A stretch of DNA of 64,000 nucleotides from Glandiceps talaboti (GCF_964340395.1 NC_135566.1:21035584-21099583), one strand, 5' to 3'. Shown: positions 14,301 through 29,100, numbered from the stretch's first letter. A program made the numbers and translations. Notes: generated by a model not told the origin, from the letters alone.

Positions 14301-17300
14301 CAAAGCCTCAATGTCATCCATAAGTTTCCTATAGTGAGACCTTTTCAGCTGTCTATATCGCTGATCAAATAAATGCCTGGAATTAATAAAAGACAGTCTA
14401 GCTTTTAATCTTTGTGACTTTGAGCCTTTACAATGTAGGAAGGATTTTTCTTTCGACCTCATGCTTTTCCACAATGTTGTGAGTTCAGAGTTCCAGAATG
14501 GTTTATAACTTTTAGAATACCTTGAACAAGTAGGGGAGTCTGAATAGTCTAGCAAAGAATCCATTTCTGTAAAAAAGCACTTACAAAATTTGTCATATAT
14601 ATCATCCACATCCCTTTGAGTGTTTTTATTACTTTCAAGCAAATCAATTATTTCCAGAGTAGCACGTCTACTTATCTCTGAATCTAAAAAATTTGTGGGA
14701 ATATTTGAAACATTGTATCTCCTTTTCTTGTCAGGAGTGGGCTGTGTACTATGACTTTTGTCTTTGCTTTCAGAATGTACATCATAAACTGTAAAAGTGA
14801 CAGACAATACAGAATGATCTGGTAAAGCACATTCACCAATGTAACCGTGTAGGTTATACATATCAATCAAGGAAGAAATAGGTTGTACATTAAAATCCTG
14901 ACAAAAGTCTATACACTCATGAGGGAAGATAACATAGTCAACAACGGCTTTTCCTCTATGAGAGACTGAAGTAAAATTGTCATTAAGAGGACAGATTCTG
15001 CCATTTAAAACAGCCATCTTAGAATCTTTTAAGAATTCAATCAAGGTCTCCCCATGTTGTTTACAAATGTGTCTATATGTACTCTTTTTGGAATGTGATC
15101 AATCTCCCCGATAAAGTCATTTGCTGTTCCAATACGTGCATTAAAATCGCCACAAATAATGATATTATCACTTTGATTATTAACATACATTTGGCAGATT
15201 AAATGACTGTAGAAAGAAATAGCATCTTTACCCCATGTAGAGTTTTCTGGAGAGAGATAACATGTAAATACAATGAACTCATAATGTGTAAACTTATGAA
15301 CAAATTTTACACCTAAGATACCATCAAAAGAACTATCACAAATAGAAATGTTGTACAATTCAAATAAATCATTTTTTATCAAGAGACCTACACCACCTGA
15401 GGCACGAAAGGCTTTTTTGTGAACAAACTTTCTATGAGAACCATACCAACTATAACCTGCAATATCAATGCTATTATGTTGTTTAAGATGCGTTTCACTA
15501 AGACTAACAATGTCCGGGTTTTTACAAAGAATTACTTTCTCAATTAAGTCCTTATTTTTTGTGGTCCAACCATTAATATTCCAATGGAGTATCGTAATGG
15601 TGGATCCAAGGGGCTGTCCTGTTTCTCACCCTTCTCTGCTCATATCCGCTCTGCCTCTATCTTCACCTTTCATAAGTCGCCCACTGCCAGAGAATTTGTA
15701 CTGATCTCCATTCGGCAGGTCCTTCAGAATGGCTCTCATGTTTAGTTCAATTAGCCGCTCAGCATGGGACTTACACGAATGTATATATACTCGGTCAAAG
15801 CCGTCGGCGTCTTTCAACATGGATTTCGCCCGTAGGACCTTCACTTTAGTCGCTAAGTCTGCGAACTCAACCTTCACTATGCCTGGACGATTATTTCGAG
15901 GACGCATTCTACAACAATGGTCAATCTGAACATCAGGAAGTTCAAGTCCGGAGTGAATTAGCTGCGCCACCTTCATATCAAGGTCTTCTTCGTCGCCGTC
16001 CGCGTCCAAGTTCACAACAATGATTGAACGGTTTGGGTCAAAGGTCGTCTTGTCGTTTTTACGTGATAGATTATTTTCTAGGCTATCTTCAACCTTACGT
16101 TCTAACCTCTCAACCCGAGTGCGTAGACCAGCTATCTCCAGCATAAGCTCATCTTTAATCTCCTTGGTAGAACTCCTCATTTCCGATAATAACTTTGCCT
16201 GGTTGCTGTCAATGCGGTCAAGTCTGGAACTCAGCTTTTCAATAGCCGCCATGACACCACTATTCTGCTCACCAGCTCCTTCGTCAGTGGCAGCAACACT
16301 GGCGGAGGTACTTCTAGCACGAGTTTCCATGCCACCTTTGGTCAACTTAGTCTGGGGAGGTTTATTTCCCGACATGTTGCATCAAATAGTCACTATTCGT
16401 TACAAAAAGGCACGCAAATACCGGAGAAATTTCTGCCCAACTTCAAAAACATGCGTTACTCCTCACGCATGCGTACTTACTCTTAGTTAGTAATGGCATA
16501 GTATGTTGATGATGCACTTAGTGAGTTAGTAATGGCATAGTATGTTGATGATGCACTTGGTGAGTTAGTAATGGCATAGTATGTTGATAATGCACTTGGT
16601 GAGTTAGTAATGGCATAGTATGTTGATGATGCACTTGGTGAGTTAGTAATGGCATAGTATGTTGATGATGCACTTGGTGAGTTAGTAATGGCATAGTATG
16701 TTGATGATGCACTTGGTGAGTTAGTAATGGCATAGTATGTTGATGATGCACTTGGTGAGTTAGTAATGGCATAGTATGTTGATGATGCACTTGGTGAGTT
16801 AGTAATGGCATAGTATGTTGATGATGCACTTGGTGAGTTAGTAATGGCATAGTATGTTGATAATGCACTTAGTGAGTTAGTAATGGCATAGTATGTTGAT
16901 AATGCACTTGGTGAGTTAGTAATGGCATAGTATGTTGATAATGCATTTGGTGAGTTAGTAATGGCATAGTATGTTGATGATGCACTTGGTGAGTTAGTAA
17001 TGGCATAGTATGTTGATGATGCACTTGGTGAGTTAGTAATGGCATAGTATGTTGATAATGCACTTGGTGAGTTAGTAATGGCATAGTATGTTGATGATGC
17101 ACTTGGTGAGTTAGTAATGGCATAGTATGTTGATGATGCACTTAGTGAGTTAGTAATGGCATAGCATGTTGATAATGCACTTGGTGAGTTAGTAATGGCA
17201 TAGTATGTTGATAATGCATTTGGTGAGTTAGTAATGGCATAGTATGTTGATGATGCACTTGGTGAGTTAGTAATGGCATAGTATGTTGATGATGCACTTG

Positions 17301-20300
17301 GTGAGTTAGTAATGGCATAGTATGTTGATAATGCATTTGGTGAGTTAGTAATGGCATAGTATGTTGATAATGCACTTGGTGAGTTAGTAATGGCATAGTA
17401 TGTTGATGATGCACTTGGTGAGTTAGTAATGGCATAGTATGTTGGTGATGCACTTGGTGAGTTAGTAATGGCATAGCATGTTGATGATGCACTTGGTGAG
17501 TTAGTAATGGCATAGTATGTTGATGATGCACTTGGTGAGTTAGTAATGGCATAGTATGTTGGTGATGCACTTGGTGAGTTAGTAATGGCATAGTATGTTG
17601 ATAATGCACTTGGTGAGTTAGTAATGGCATAGTATGTTGATGATGCACTTGGTGAGTTAGTAATGGCATAGTATGTTGATGATGCACTTGGTGAGTTAGT
17701 AATGGCATAGTATGTTGATGATGCACTTGGTGAGTTAGTAATGGCATAGTATGTTGATAATGCACTTGGTGAGTTAGTAATGGCATAGCATGTTGATAAT
17801 GCACTTGGTGAGTTAGTAATGGCATAGTATGTTGATGATGCACTTGGTGAGTTAGTAATGGCATAGTATGTTGATGATGCACTTGGTGAGTTAGTAATGG
17901 CATAGTATGTTGATAATGCACTTGGTGAGTTAGTAATGGCATAGCATGTTGATAATGCACTTGGTGAGTTAGTAATGGCATAGTATGTTGATGATGCACT
18001 TGGTGAGTTAGTAATGGCATAGTATGTTGATGATGCACTTGGTGAGTTAGTAATGGCATAGTATGTTGGTGATGCACTTGGTGAGTTAGTAATGGCATAG
18101 TATGTTGATAATGCACTTGGTGAGTTAGTAATGGCATAGTATGTTGATGATGCACTTGGTGAGTTAGTAATGGCATAGTATGTTGATGATGCACTTGGTG
18201 AGTTAGTAATGGCATAGTATGTTGATAATGCACTTGGTGAGTTAGTAATGGCATAGTATGTTGGTGATGCACTTGGTGAGTTAGTAATGGCATAGTATGT
18301 TGATGATGCACTTGGTGAGTTAGTAATGGCATAGTATGTTGGTGATGCACTTGGTGAGTTAGTAATGGCATAGTATGTTGATGATGCACTTGGTGAGTTA
18401 GTAATGGCATAGTATGTTGATGATGCACTTGGTGAGTTAGTAATGGCATAGTATGTTGGTGATGCACTTGGTGAGTTAGTAATGGCATAGTATGTTGATG
18501 ATGCACTTGGTGAGTTAGTAATGGCATAGTATGTTGATAATGCACTTGGTGAGTTAGTAATGGCATAGTATGTTGGTGATGCACTTGGTGAGTTAGTAAT
18601 GGCATAGTATGTTGATGATGCACTTGGTGAGTTAGTAATGGCATAGTATGTTGGTGATGCACTTGGTGATATCCATGACGTTCCATGAAGTCAAGATAAG
18701 CCACCGTATTTTCATTTCTATGAATATTCATGGTTTATAGCCTTAGAAATGTTCAGTTCAGTTCAGGGATAATGTTAGGTCTATCCATGGATAGTAAAAA
18801 GTCACATGCATGATTGCACATCAATAGCTGTTAGGCCCAAGTAAAATATATGTTAATCATGAATCAAATGTCTTTAACTTGGAAACCTAGTTAACCACTA
18901 GAGGGTGTTTCGGAGGAGACAGTACAGACACTAGATTATGATTTATGTGTTTGAATCCTCAGTGAGTGAGTAGTATGTGCATTGTGCATGCTGACTATTA
19001 GATTGTATGTCATAGGTTATGTATTTGCACACAATTAGTATTTAAATAAAACATATTTCAGAAGGTTTTTCAGTAATATGACAAAATATAATCTGTGTTT
19101 GAATACAGACTACTGGGTAAGTAAAGAGCTACAAGAGAAAATGCTGATGTTCTCAGTGGGTAAAAATGTATACAACTGCTCAGTTTTGGACTGTCTATAA
19201 CTTTGTTACATTTACAGCTGCTGAGCCTTGCCCCATGGAGGCTTACACTTACCTTTCTCCACTTTGCCCTCTTAGACGATATGCATTCTGGATAAATTTA
19301 GGAGCCCACCATGAAAGGCAACCTGCAACCCATGCAACACCAACATAACCAAAACAAGACCATACATAACTAGGTCTGAAAAGAAAAATAGCACCAATGG
19401 CCTTGTAGCACAATAACTGTACATTTTTAAAAAAATGTTTACCCACATGCTGATCCATGATGCTAGGTATAGGTGTTCATTTGCTGAATGACTATCCAGT
19501 TCCCCATCCAACCCTGTTGTTATCTTTGCAATATACACAATCATTTGGCTGTTGCTATGGGCATGGTCATGTTGCTTGACATATTTGCATACATTTTTTG
19601 AAGGTCTGTTCACTTATCTATGAATCCCTGATGCTATCTTTACAATACAAGTGATCATTTGGCTGTTGGTATGGGCATGGCATTGTTGCTAGGTGTACTT
19701 GCACATATTTTTTGGAATCTTTATTCATTTGGCTATTAATCCCTGTTGTTAACTTTGGCAGACACTTTGCCATGCCTATAGCACTACTGAACCTTATCAG
19801 TTCAGTTGTGCTAAAAATGGATACATTTATTTAATGATTTGAGTTTGAGTCAGGTTGAGGGGATTACAACCAAAATTATTCTTTAATGTTTAATAAATTA
19901 ATTAGTTCAGATTAGATTTCATCTTTTCTTTTACCACCACTAAGTTTCTGTGTACTAGGTACTCGGTCAATGTTTCTGTACACTAGGTTCTCAGTCAATG
20001 TTTCTGTTTACTACATGTAGGTTCTCAGTTAATGTTTTGTGAACTAGGTTCTCAGTCAATATTTTTGTATACTACATGTAGGTACTCAGTTAATGTTTCT
20101 GTGTACTAGGTACTCCGTCAATATTTCTGTTTGCTACATGTAGGTATTCAGTCAATGTATCTGTTTACTAGGTTCTAAGTCAATGCTTCTGTATACTAGG
20201 TTCTCAGTCAATGTATCTGTATACTAGGTACTCAGTCAATGCCTCTGTTTGCTAGGTTCTAAGTCAATGCTTCTGTATACTAGGTACTCCGTCAATATTT

Positions 20301-23300
20301 CTGTTTGCTACATGTAGGTATTCAGTCAATGTATCTGTATACTAGGTTCTCAGTCAATGTATCTGTATACTAGGTTCTCAGTCAATGCTTCTGTATACTA
20401 GGTACTCAGTCAATATTTTTGTATACTACATGTAACTAGGTACTCCGTCAATATTTCTGTTTGCTACATGTAGGTATTCAGTCAATGTATCTGTTTACTA
20501 GGTTCTAAGTCAATGCTTCTGTATACTAGGTTCTCAGTCAATGTATCTGTATACTAGGTTCTCAGTCAATGCTTCTGTGTACTAGGTTCTCAGTCAATGC
20601 CTCTGTTTGCTAGGTTCTAAGTCAATGCTTTTGTATACTAGGTACTCAGTCAATGTTTCTGTTTGCTACATGTAGGTACTCAGTCAATGTTTCTGTGTAC
20701 TAGGTTCTCAGTCAATGTATCTGTATACTAGGTTCTCAGTCAATGCTTCTGTATACTAGGTACTCAGTCAATGTTTCTGTTTGCTACATGTAGGTACTCA
20801 GTCAATGTTTCTGTGTACTAGGTTCTCAGTCAATGTATCTGTATACTAGGTTCTAAGTCAATGTATCTGTATACAAGGTTCTAAGTCAATGCTTTTGTAT
20901 ACTAGGTTCTATGTCAATGCTTCTGTATACTAGGTACTCAGTCAATGTATCTGTATACTAGGTACTCAGTCAATGCTTCTGTATACTAGGTTCTAAGTCA
21001 TTGTATCTGTATACTAAGTACTCAGTCAATGTATCTGTATACTAGGTTCTCAGTCAATGCTTCTGTATACTAGGTTCTAAGTCAATGTATCTGTGTACTA
21101 GGTACTCAGTCATTGTATCTGTATACTAGGTACTCAGTCAATGTATCTGTATACTAGGTACTCAGTCAATGCTTCTGTATACTAGGTACTCAGTCAATAT
21201 TTCTGTATACTAGGTACTCAGTCAATGCTTCTGTATACTAGGTTCTAAGTCAATGTATCTGTATACTAGGTACTCAGTCAATGTATCTGTATACTAGGTT
21301 CTCAGTCAATGCTTCTGTATACTAGGTTCTAAGTCAATGTATCTGTATACTAGGTACTCAGTCAATGCTTCTGTATACCAGGTACTCAGTCAATGTATCT
21401 GTATACTAGGTACTCAGTCAATGTATCTGTATACTAGGTTTTCAGTCAATGTATCTGTATACTAGGTACTCAGTCAATGTATCTGTATACTAGGTACTCA
21501 GTCAATGTTTCTGTATACTAGGTTCTAAGTCAATGTATCTGTATACTAGGTACTCAGTCAATGCTTCTGTATACCAGGTACTCAGTCAATGTATCTGTAT
21601 ACTAGGTTCTAAGTCAATGTATCTGTATACTAGGTACTCAGTCAATGTTTCTGTGTACTAGGTACTCAGTCAATGCTTCTGTATACTAGGTTCTCAGTCA
21701 ATGTATCTGTATACTAGGTACTCAGTCAATGTTTCTGTATACTAGGTTCTTAGTCAATGCTTCTGTATACTAGGTTCTAAGTCAATACTTCTGTATACTA
21801 GGTACTCAGTCAATGCTTCTGTATACTAGGTTCTAAGTCAATGCTTCTGTATACTAGGTACTCAGTCAATGCTTCTGTATACTAGGTTTTCAGTCAATGT
21901 ATCTGTATACTAGGTACTCAGTCAATGCTTCTGTATACTAGGTACTCAGTCAATGTATCTGTATACTAGGTACTCAGTCAATGCTTCTGTATACTAGGTT
22001 CTAAGTCAATGTATCTGTATACTAGGTACTAAGTCAATGCTTCTGTATACTAGGTACTAAGTCAATGCTTCTGTATACTAGGTACTCAGTCAATGCTTCT
22101 GTATACTAGGCTCTCAGTCAATGCTTCTGTATACTTGGTTCTCAGTCAATGTATCTGTATACTAGGTTCTCAGTCAATGTTTCTGTATACTAGGTTCTAA
22201 GTCAATGCTTCTGTATACCAGGTACTCAGTCAATGCTTCTGTATACTAGGTTCTCAGTCAATGCTTCTGTATACTAGGTACTCAGTCAATGTATCTGTAT
22301 ACTAGGTACTCAGTCAATGTTTCTGTATACTAGGTTCTAAGTCAATGCTTCTGTATACTAGGTACTCAGTCAATGTATCTGTATACTAGGTACTCAGTCA
22401 ATGTATCTGTATACTAGGTACTCAGTCATTGTATCTGTATACTAGGTTCTAAGTCAATGTATCTGTGTACTAGGTACTCAGTCATTGTATCTGTATACTA
22501 GGTACTCAGTCAATGTTTCTGTATACTAGGTTCTAAGTCAATGTATCTGTATACTAGGTACTCAGTCATTGTATCTGTATACTAGGTTCTAAGTCAATGT
22601 ATCTGTATACTAGGTTCTAAGTCAATGCTTCTGTATACTAGGTTCTAAGTCAATGTATCTGTGTACTAGGTACTCAGTCAATGTATCTGTATACTAGGTA
22701 CTCAGTCAATGTTTCTGTATACTAGGTTCTAAGTCAATGCTTCTGTATACTAGGTACTCAGTCAATGTTTCTGTGTACTAGGTACTCAGTCAATGTATCT
22801 GTATACTAGGTACTCAGTCAATGTTTCTGTATACTAGGTACTCAGTCAATGCTTCTGTATACTAGGTACTCAGTCAATGTATCTGTATACTAGGTACTCA
22901 GTCAATGCTTCTGTATACTAGGTACTCAGTCAATGTATCTGTATACTAGGTACTAAGTCGATGCTTCTGTATACTAGGTTCTAAGTCAATGTATCTGTAT
23001 ACTAGGTACTAAGTCAATGCTTCTGTATACTAGGTACTCAGTCAATGTTTCTGTGTACTAGGTTCTCAGTCAATGTTTCTGTATACTAGGTTCTAAGTCA
23101 ATGTATCTGTATACTAGGTACTCAGTCAATGTATCTGTATACTAGGTTCTAAGTCAATGTATCTGTATACTAGGTTCTAAGTCAATGTATCTGTATACTA
23201 GGTACTCAGTCAATGTATCTGTATACTAGGTTCTCAGTCAATGTTTCTGTGTACTAGGTACTCAGTCAATGTATCTGTATACTAGGTTCTAAGTCAATGT

Positions 23301-26054
23301 TTCTGTGTACTAGGTACTCAGTCAATGTATCTGTATACTAGGTTCTAAGTCAATGTATCTGTATACTAGGTTCTAAGTCAATGTATCTGTATACTAGGTT
23401 CTAAGTCAATGCTTCTGTATACTAGGTTCTAAGTCAATGTATCTGTGTACTAGGTACTCAGTCAATGCTTCTGTATACTAGGTTCTAAGTCAATGTATCT
23501 GTGTACTAGGTACTCAGTCAATGTATCTGTATACTAGGTACTCAGTCAATGCTTCTGTATACTAGGTTCTAAGTCAATGCTTCTGTATACTAGGTACTCA
23601 GTCAATGTATCTGTATACTAGGTACTCAGTCAATGTATCTGTATACTAGGTTCTCAGTCAATGCTTCTATATACTAGGTTCTAAGTCAATGCTTCTGTAT
23701 ACTAGGTTTCATGCTGAAAAATGTAAAGATATAATACAGTAAAAATCATAACCGAACCACTGAGCAAATGGATATGGACAAGTTCACCACATAAGTGTCC
23801 CAGGGCGTGATACAGAAAATCATTGCATGGGTTTGATGTGAATGTGTTTCATTGAATTACATTGGAAGCAATATTGGGTATATGATAATCATTTGTAAAG
23901 ACTATGGTTTCCCCATGGTGGCAGGAAGCACAGACAGAACAAGTAGTCTTCACAACATGTTTTCAATCATCCTTACACATGTACTTTAAGTACATTGTAC
24001 ATGTGAAAGTCATTGCAGCAATATTTTTTATATTGGTTTTGCCAAATTAATATTTCTACTCAAGTATATGAATGGTTGGCCTGCAATCCTTTGCAGTTGG
24101 GAAGGATCCTGAAAATCACTTCTTTTAAAGATACAAGAAAACACCTCACAAATAATTTGGTTTTACTTACGTTTTAAACAAGGCTGTCAAGTCTTGGATA
24201 TAAGTTGTATTTCTAACTGGAGCTGTGGTGTCTGATGCACCTCTTTTGGGTTCTTTGACAACTAGGGCAATTAGAGCAACTGCAATAACACCAAGAAATG
24301 GTGTTACTCTCAGACCCCACTGCCATGCTCCAGCTGCTTGGCCAACATAGGTACCTAATACATACCCCATACCACTGTCAAGTAAGAACAGAATTAAACC
24401 ATGTTACAACATCATCAATTTTTTGGAACAAAATCAAAAGAGAAACTCTTAATTGCTTTTTTTGTATTACATTTCAGTTTATCTCAAACAAGATGACCAA
24501 ATGTGGCATATGGAATCCGACTCTGAACAAATCTATGAGCAGGCATGTAGCTAAGGACTGGGGTTGGAAGCCCACAAAAAGAACTGGCTACTCTGCAATG
24601 TTTTGCCAGCTACCTTTACAGGAGTTTGTTTAAAAATTATTTGTTTCAACCAGTGTATTTCCATCTTTGACCACATTCATGGGTCTTGTTTGTATATAAT
24701 ACTGTATACTTTTCACATTTTACCAGCTATTCTAAAAAATGACTTACATCCCTGATTAGTCAATTCTTACCTGCCAACTGGGATGGCAAAATAAAATACT
24801 GCTAACATTCGTGTTCTCTGCCCTTTACTAAATAAGTCAGCTATAATTGTAGGTGCTATTGTAGAGTAACTGGCTTCTCCTATACCAACCAGTCCACGGT
24901 CAAGAAAAAAGAGTGGTGCTAACTGTAAAAAATAAGTATGTAAATATTGATTTGCTTGGGTCTAATACATTAAAAATAACAAACAAGAAAAAACACATTA
25001 GACAAGGAAATGTGTCTGGTGTCATTCTCCATACATTACAATGATAAAAGACCGTTACTCTACTATTTGTGAATCAATATATTATAGATATCAGTAAGTG
25101 GATTTATCTGGATTAATTGATAGATCTGTTACAAACAGATATGTTTCTTTATCTGGATCAAACTGGTTTCAACCAGTTTAAACTGCTGCTAATTGGATAT
25201 ACTTAGATGTATTATTTCTATTAAATTAAAACAACTGCTACACCAATAATCAACTGACAAAAACACTTACATGATTTGGTATAAATGACCCAACCATGGT
25301 GAATATAGACCAAAGTGAAATACCAAGACACATTAAAAACTTTCGATTATATCTGTCACCAAGAAAACCAAACAATGGCGCTGCTATCATATACATGATG
25401 ATAAAAACAGTCTGTAAAAGGCCACCTTCTGCATCATCTAAACTGTAATAATCTTGTATTTTTTCTAGATTTCCTGAGAAAATAAAAAGGAGCCATTAGA
25501 ACAACAATGTAACTGTATATAAAATTCATTGCTAACTTTTGACACAAATACTATAAATACTATGGTTCCAATAAATAATACAATAAGTACATTTGAGCAT
25601 CATGGGATATTTAACTAATGGTTTTAGCCTTGGTTTTGATGGCCCACAGACTTACCATTCTCTTTCTGATCTAATATTCCCATATCAATACCATGGCTTA
25701 TGATCTTTGTAGCAAAGATATCTATTTTGCCATGACTTACATTATGAGGGTAGCTTGCTGAAAGCGCATGAGTAGGACTCAAAATATGATTATGTATTAG
25801 ATTTTTGTAATTTCAAATTCAAAACTGATTTCTGTGCTTCATGAGTCCAGGCATTGATGTAGGATTGCAAGAAAGTATTTGCACTTGACATTGGGTTTTG
25901 ATGACTGGCTGTATGATTTGGAGATCAAAAACCTGAGCAAGAGCCATTCAATTCTTTGCCCATGACGTAGAAACTATATCAGATTCTTGCAACTTGTTTA
26001 TAGTTATATAAATTAAGGCTGTAGTTTTTTACTTCTTTGAACTTTCTATTGAAA

Positions 26055-26105
<51 letters not shown>

Positions 26106-29100
26106 ATATACACAAAAAATAAATAAATGAACATTACTTATTTATCTATTTATGGTCAAACAAATTCTGAGAAGAAAAACACTAACATGAGAGAAGAAAA
26201 TCAGTAGGGCCATGAAAATTCTGATAGTTTGAAAGAGGAACTTGAAATATCTAGCTTTTTTATTTGTGATTTTTTGGAACCAAATTAAACTTCAGAACGA
26301 ATTGTTTACAAAGTATACATTTGCAAATTTGCTTGCTGCTTTGCCAAAACCAAATACACTTCAGAGCCAGATAATATGTACTGGATAGCAAATTTGCTTC
26401 AACTACAGTATTCAAGTATTGTAAGGCTTTCATCATGTGCATGGTTTGATATTTTACAAAACAATCAACCTACCTACCTTCCAAAAGTGATGGGCAAGGT
26501 TGAAAGTTGAACAGATTTATTTTTTCATGATTTTATTCAAATAAAGTCATTGTCTTCATGAGAACATGTAATTGCAATAAGGGCAATATGGGACGCACAA
26601 TTTACATGTAATTGTATAAATATAAACATACTGATATTCTAATAATGGCTTTAGGGGGTGGCTAACTTAATCAGTTTGATGGTTTCAAAAATGTGACCGG
26701 GGTCACTAAATGACTGCAGTGAAGAGACATGTTGTACTCTATACAAGACTTTAGTCACACAGGAAACAAACCTACAATGAATATACAAAAATACTGCCAA
26801 TGGCATTGTAGCACAACTGTACAGTTTTTAAAAATGTTTATTCATATGCTAGTCCATGCTAACAATAGGTGTTCATTTGCTGAATGACTATCCAGTTGCC
26901 TATCCAACCATGTTGCTATCTTTGTGATATATGCTACCATCTGGCTGTTGCTATGGGTGTGGTCATGTTGCTAGATATATTTGCATACATTTTTGAATGT
27001 TTTCGTTCACTTGTGTATGAATTCCTGATATTATCTTTGCAATATATGTGATCATTTGGCTGTAACTAAGGGCATGGTCTTGTTGATAGGCAGATTTGCA
27101 TACATTTTAAAACGTTTATTCATTTGTCTATTAATCCTCTTGTTATCTTCGCAATATATGTGATCATTTGGCTGTTGCTATGGGTGTGGTCTTGTTGCTA
27201 GGCAAATTTACATACATTTTTTGAATGTCTATTCAATTGTCTATTAATCCCTGTTGTTATCTTTGCAATATGTGATCATTTGACTGTAGCCTTGGGCATG
27301 GTCTTGTTGCTAGGCACATTTGCATATATTTTTTGAATGTTTATTCATTTATCTTTCTATTCCTGTTGTTATCTTTCCAATATACGTGATGATTTGGCTG
27401 TTGCTATGGGCGTGGTCTTGTTGCTAGGCAAACTTACATACATTTTTTGAATGTTTATTCAATTGTCTAGGAATCCCTTGTGTTCTCTTTGTGAAATATA
27501 TCGTTTGGCTGTTGCTATGGGCGTGGTCATGGTTGCTAGTGTATTTGCATACATTTTTTGAATGTTTTTTCACTTGCCTACCAGATGATGTTATTAGACC
27601 AAAATATACTGCCATTTGGTTGTTGCTATAAGAGCGTGGTCATGGTTGCTAGGGCCAATTTTGTCAAAATGTTCTGAAGAAAATCTGCAGAATAACACTT
27701 CTAGAAACATCTCACCAAGTTTCAGACTTATTGACCAGCACCTTTTGAGATATAAGTTTTTGACCAAAAATGAACATTTTTACACCTAATTTGCATATCA
27801 ATCATGGAATTATTGTATGCTTAATATTTCTTCATCCAAATGTCCCTAGATGCATTCCCATTAAATTCAGCCCAATCTTGCTCAGTGGTTTTGGAATTAT
27901 ATATTTTTGACCAACAAGTCATTGAAAATGACATACTCCCCGCTATCATTGAGTTTTAAGGAACTGGCAGTTTATGTTGTCACTTTCAAACCTGGTTAAT
28001 GTTGTTTGGCCTCACATGGTTGTTTTTGATATCACTACTCTGTTCAAGCATGTCTGAGTTATGGCTTTGGACATGAAAACCGCACCAACAAAATGGCTGC
28101 CAGGCAGCCATACCGGATTGTATCAAGTCGAAAATGGATATGCTCATGTATGTCACAGAACACTGTGCTAATACCAACTTTGAATGAGATCTGTTCAAGC
28201 ATGTCTGAGTTATGGCTTTGGACATGGAAAATTCGCAAACAAAATGGCTGCCAGGCAGCCATATCGAATCGTATCAAGACGAAAATGGATATGCACATGT
28301 ATGTCACAGAACACTGTGCTAAAACCAACTTTGAATGAGATCTGTTCAGGCATGTCTGAGTTATGGCTTTGGACATGGAAAATTCGCAAACAAAATGGCT
28401 GCCAGGCAGCCATATTGGATCGTATCACGACAACAATGAATATACACATGTATGTTATATAACACTGTCCTAATAGCAACTTTGAATGAGATCTGTTCAT
28501 GCATGTCTGAGTTATGGCTTTGGACAGGGAAAATTCACAACAAAATGGCTGCTAGGCGGCCATATTGGATCGTATCATAAAACAAATTGACGTGCATATG
28601 TATGCCATAGCATGTTGCCCCTGTATCAAGTTTGAAAAAAATCGGTCCAGGCATCTCCAAGAAACAGCTGCGGACGGACGAACGGACGGACGCACAGACA
28701 GACGGAACCCAATCCATAAGTCCGACTAAAAAGACACATTTTTAGCCCTAATTTGCATATCACTGATGGGACCATCATATCATGAACAATTCTTACTAAA
28801 AACACCATGAAGAATGTTTCACCTAAATATCAGCCCAATCTGCCCAGTAGTTTTTGAGTTTAAGTTTTTTGACCAAAAATCACACCCAAATCACAAACCG
28901 GTGGTAAGATCATTTTGATTTGAACAGTTTCCCAACTAGACACCCAAGGTAATGGACCCACCAAATATCATGGCAATCGTTTCAGCGGTTTTTGACTTTA
29001 AGTTGTTTTTACACACACACACACACACACAGACAGACAGACTGACAGACAGACATCGGGCGATCTCTATAGCACTACTGAACCTCAGTTCAGTTGTGCT

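Larger units (their letters stand above)
11882..16484 (-). mobile_element. APE-type non-LTR retrotransposon, near full length
   Basis: About 4.6 kb, oriented like the SPNS gene, inserted in intron 5 within a 39-bp satellite. The insertion is flanked by a 6-base target duplication AGTTAG (11876-11881 and 16485-16490). Layout on the minus strand: about 109-base 5' UTR, ORF1, one TGA, ORF2 (endonuclease, reverse transcriptase, CCHC), roughly 210-base 3' UTR ending in a (CAA)n tail. Only one frameshift was found, so the copy is young. The clade (CR1/L2/Jockey-like) cannot be assigned by eye. Confidence 0.95.

Noticed and set aside
16518-18731. Long [13 protein letters not shown] protein as a gene
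   Set aside because: Product of a 39-bp intronic minisatellite with no non-repeat domain; kept only as a low-interest finding.
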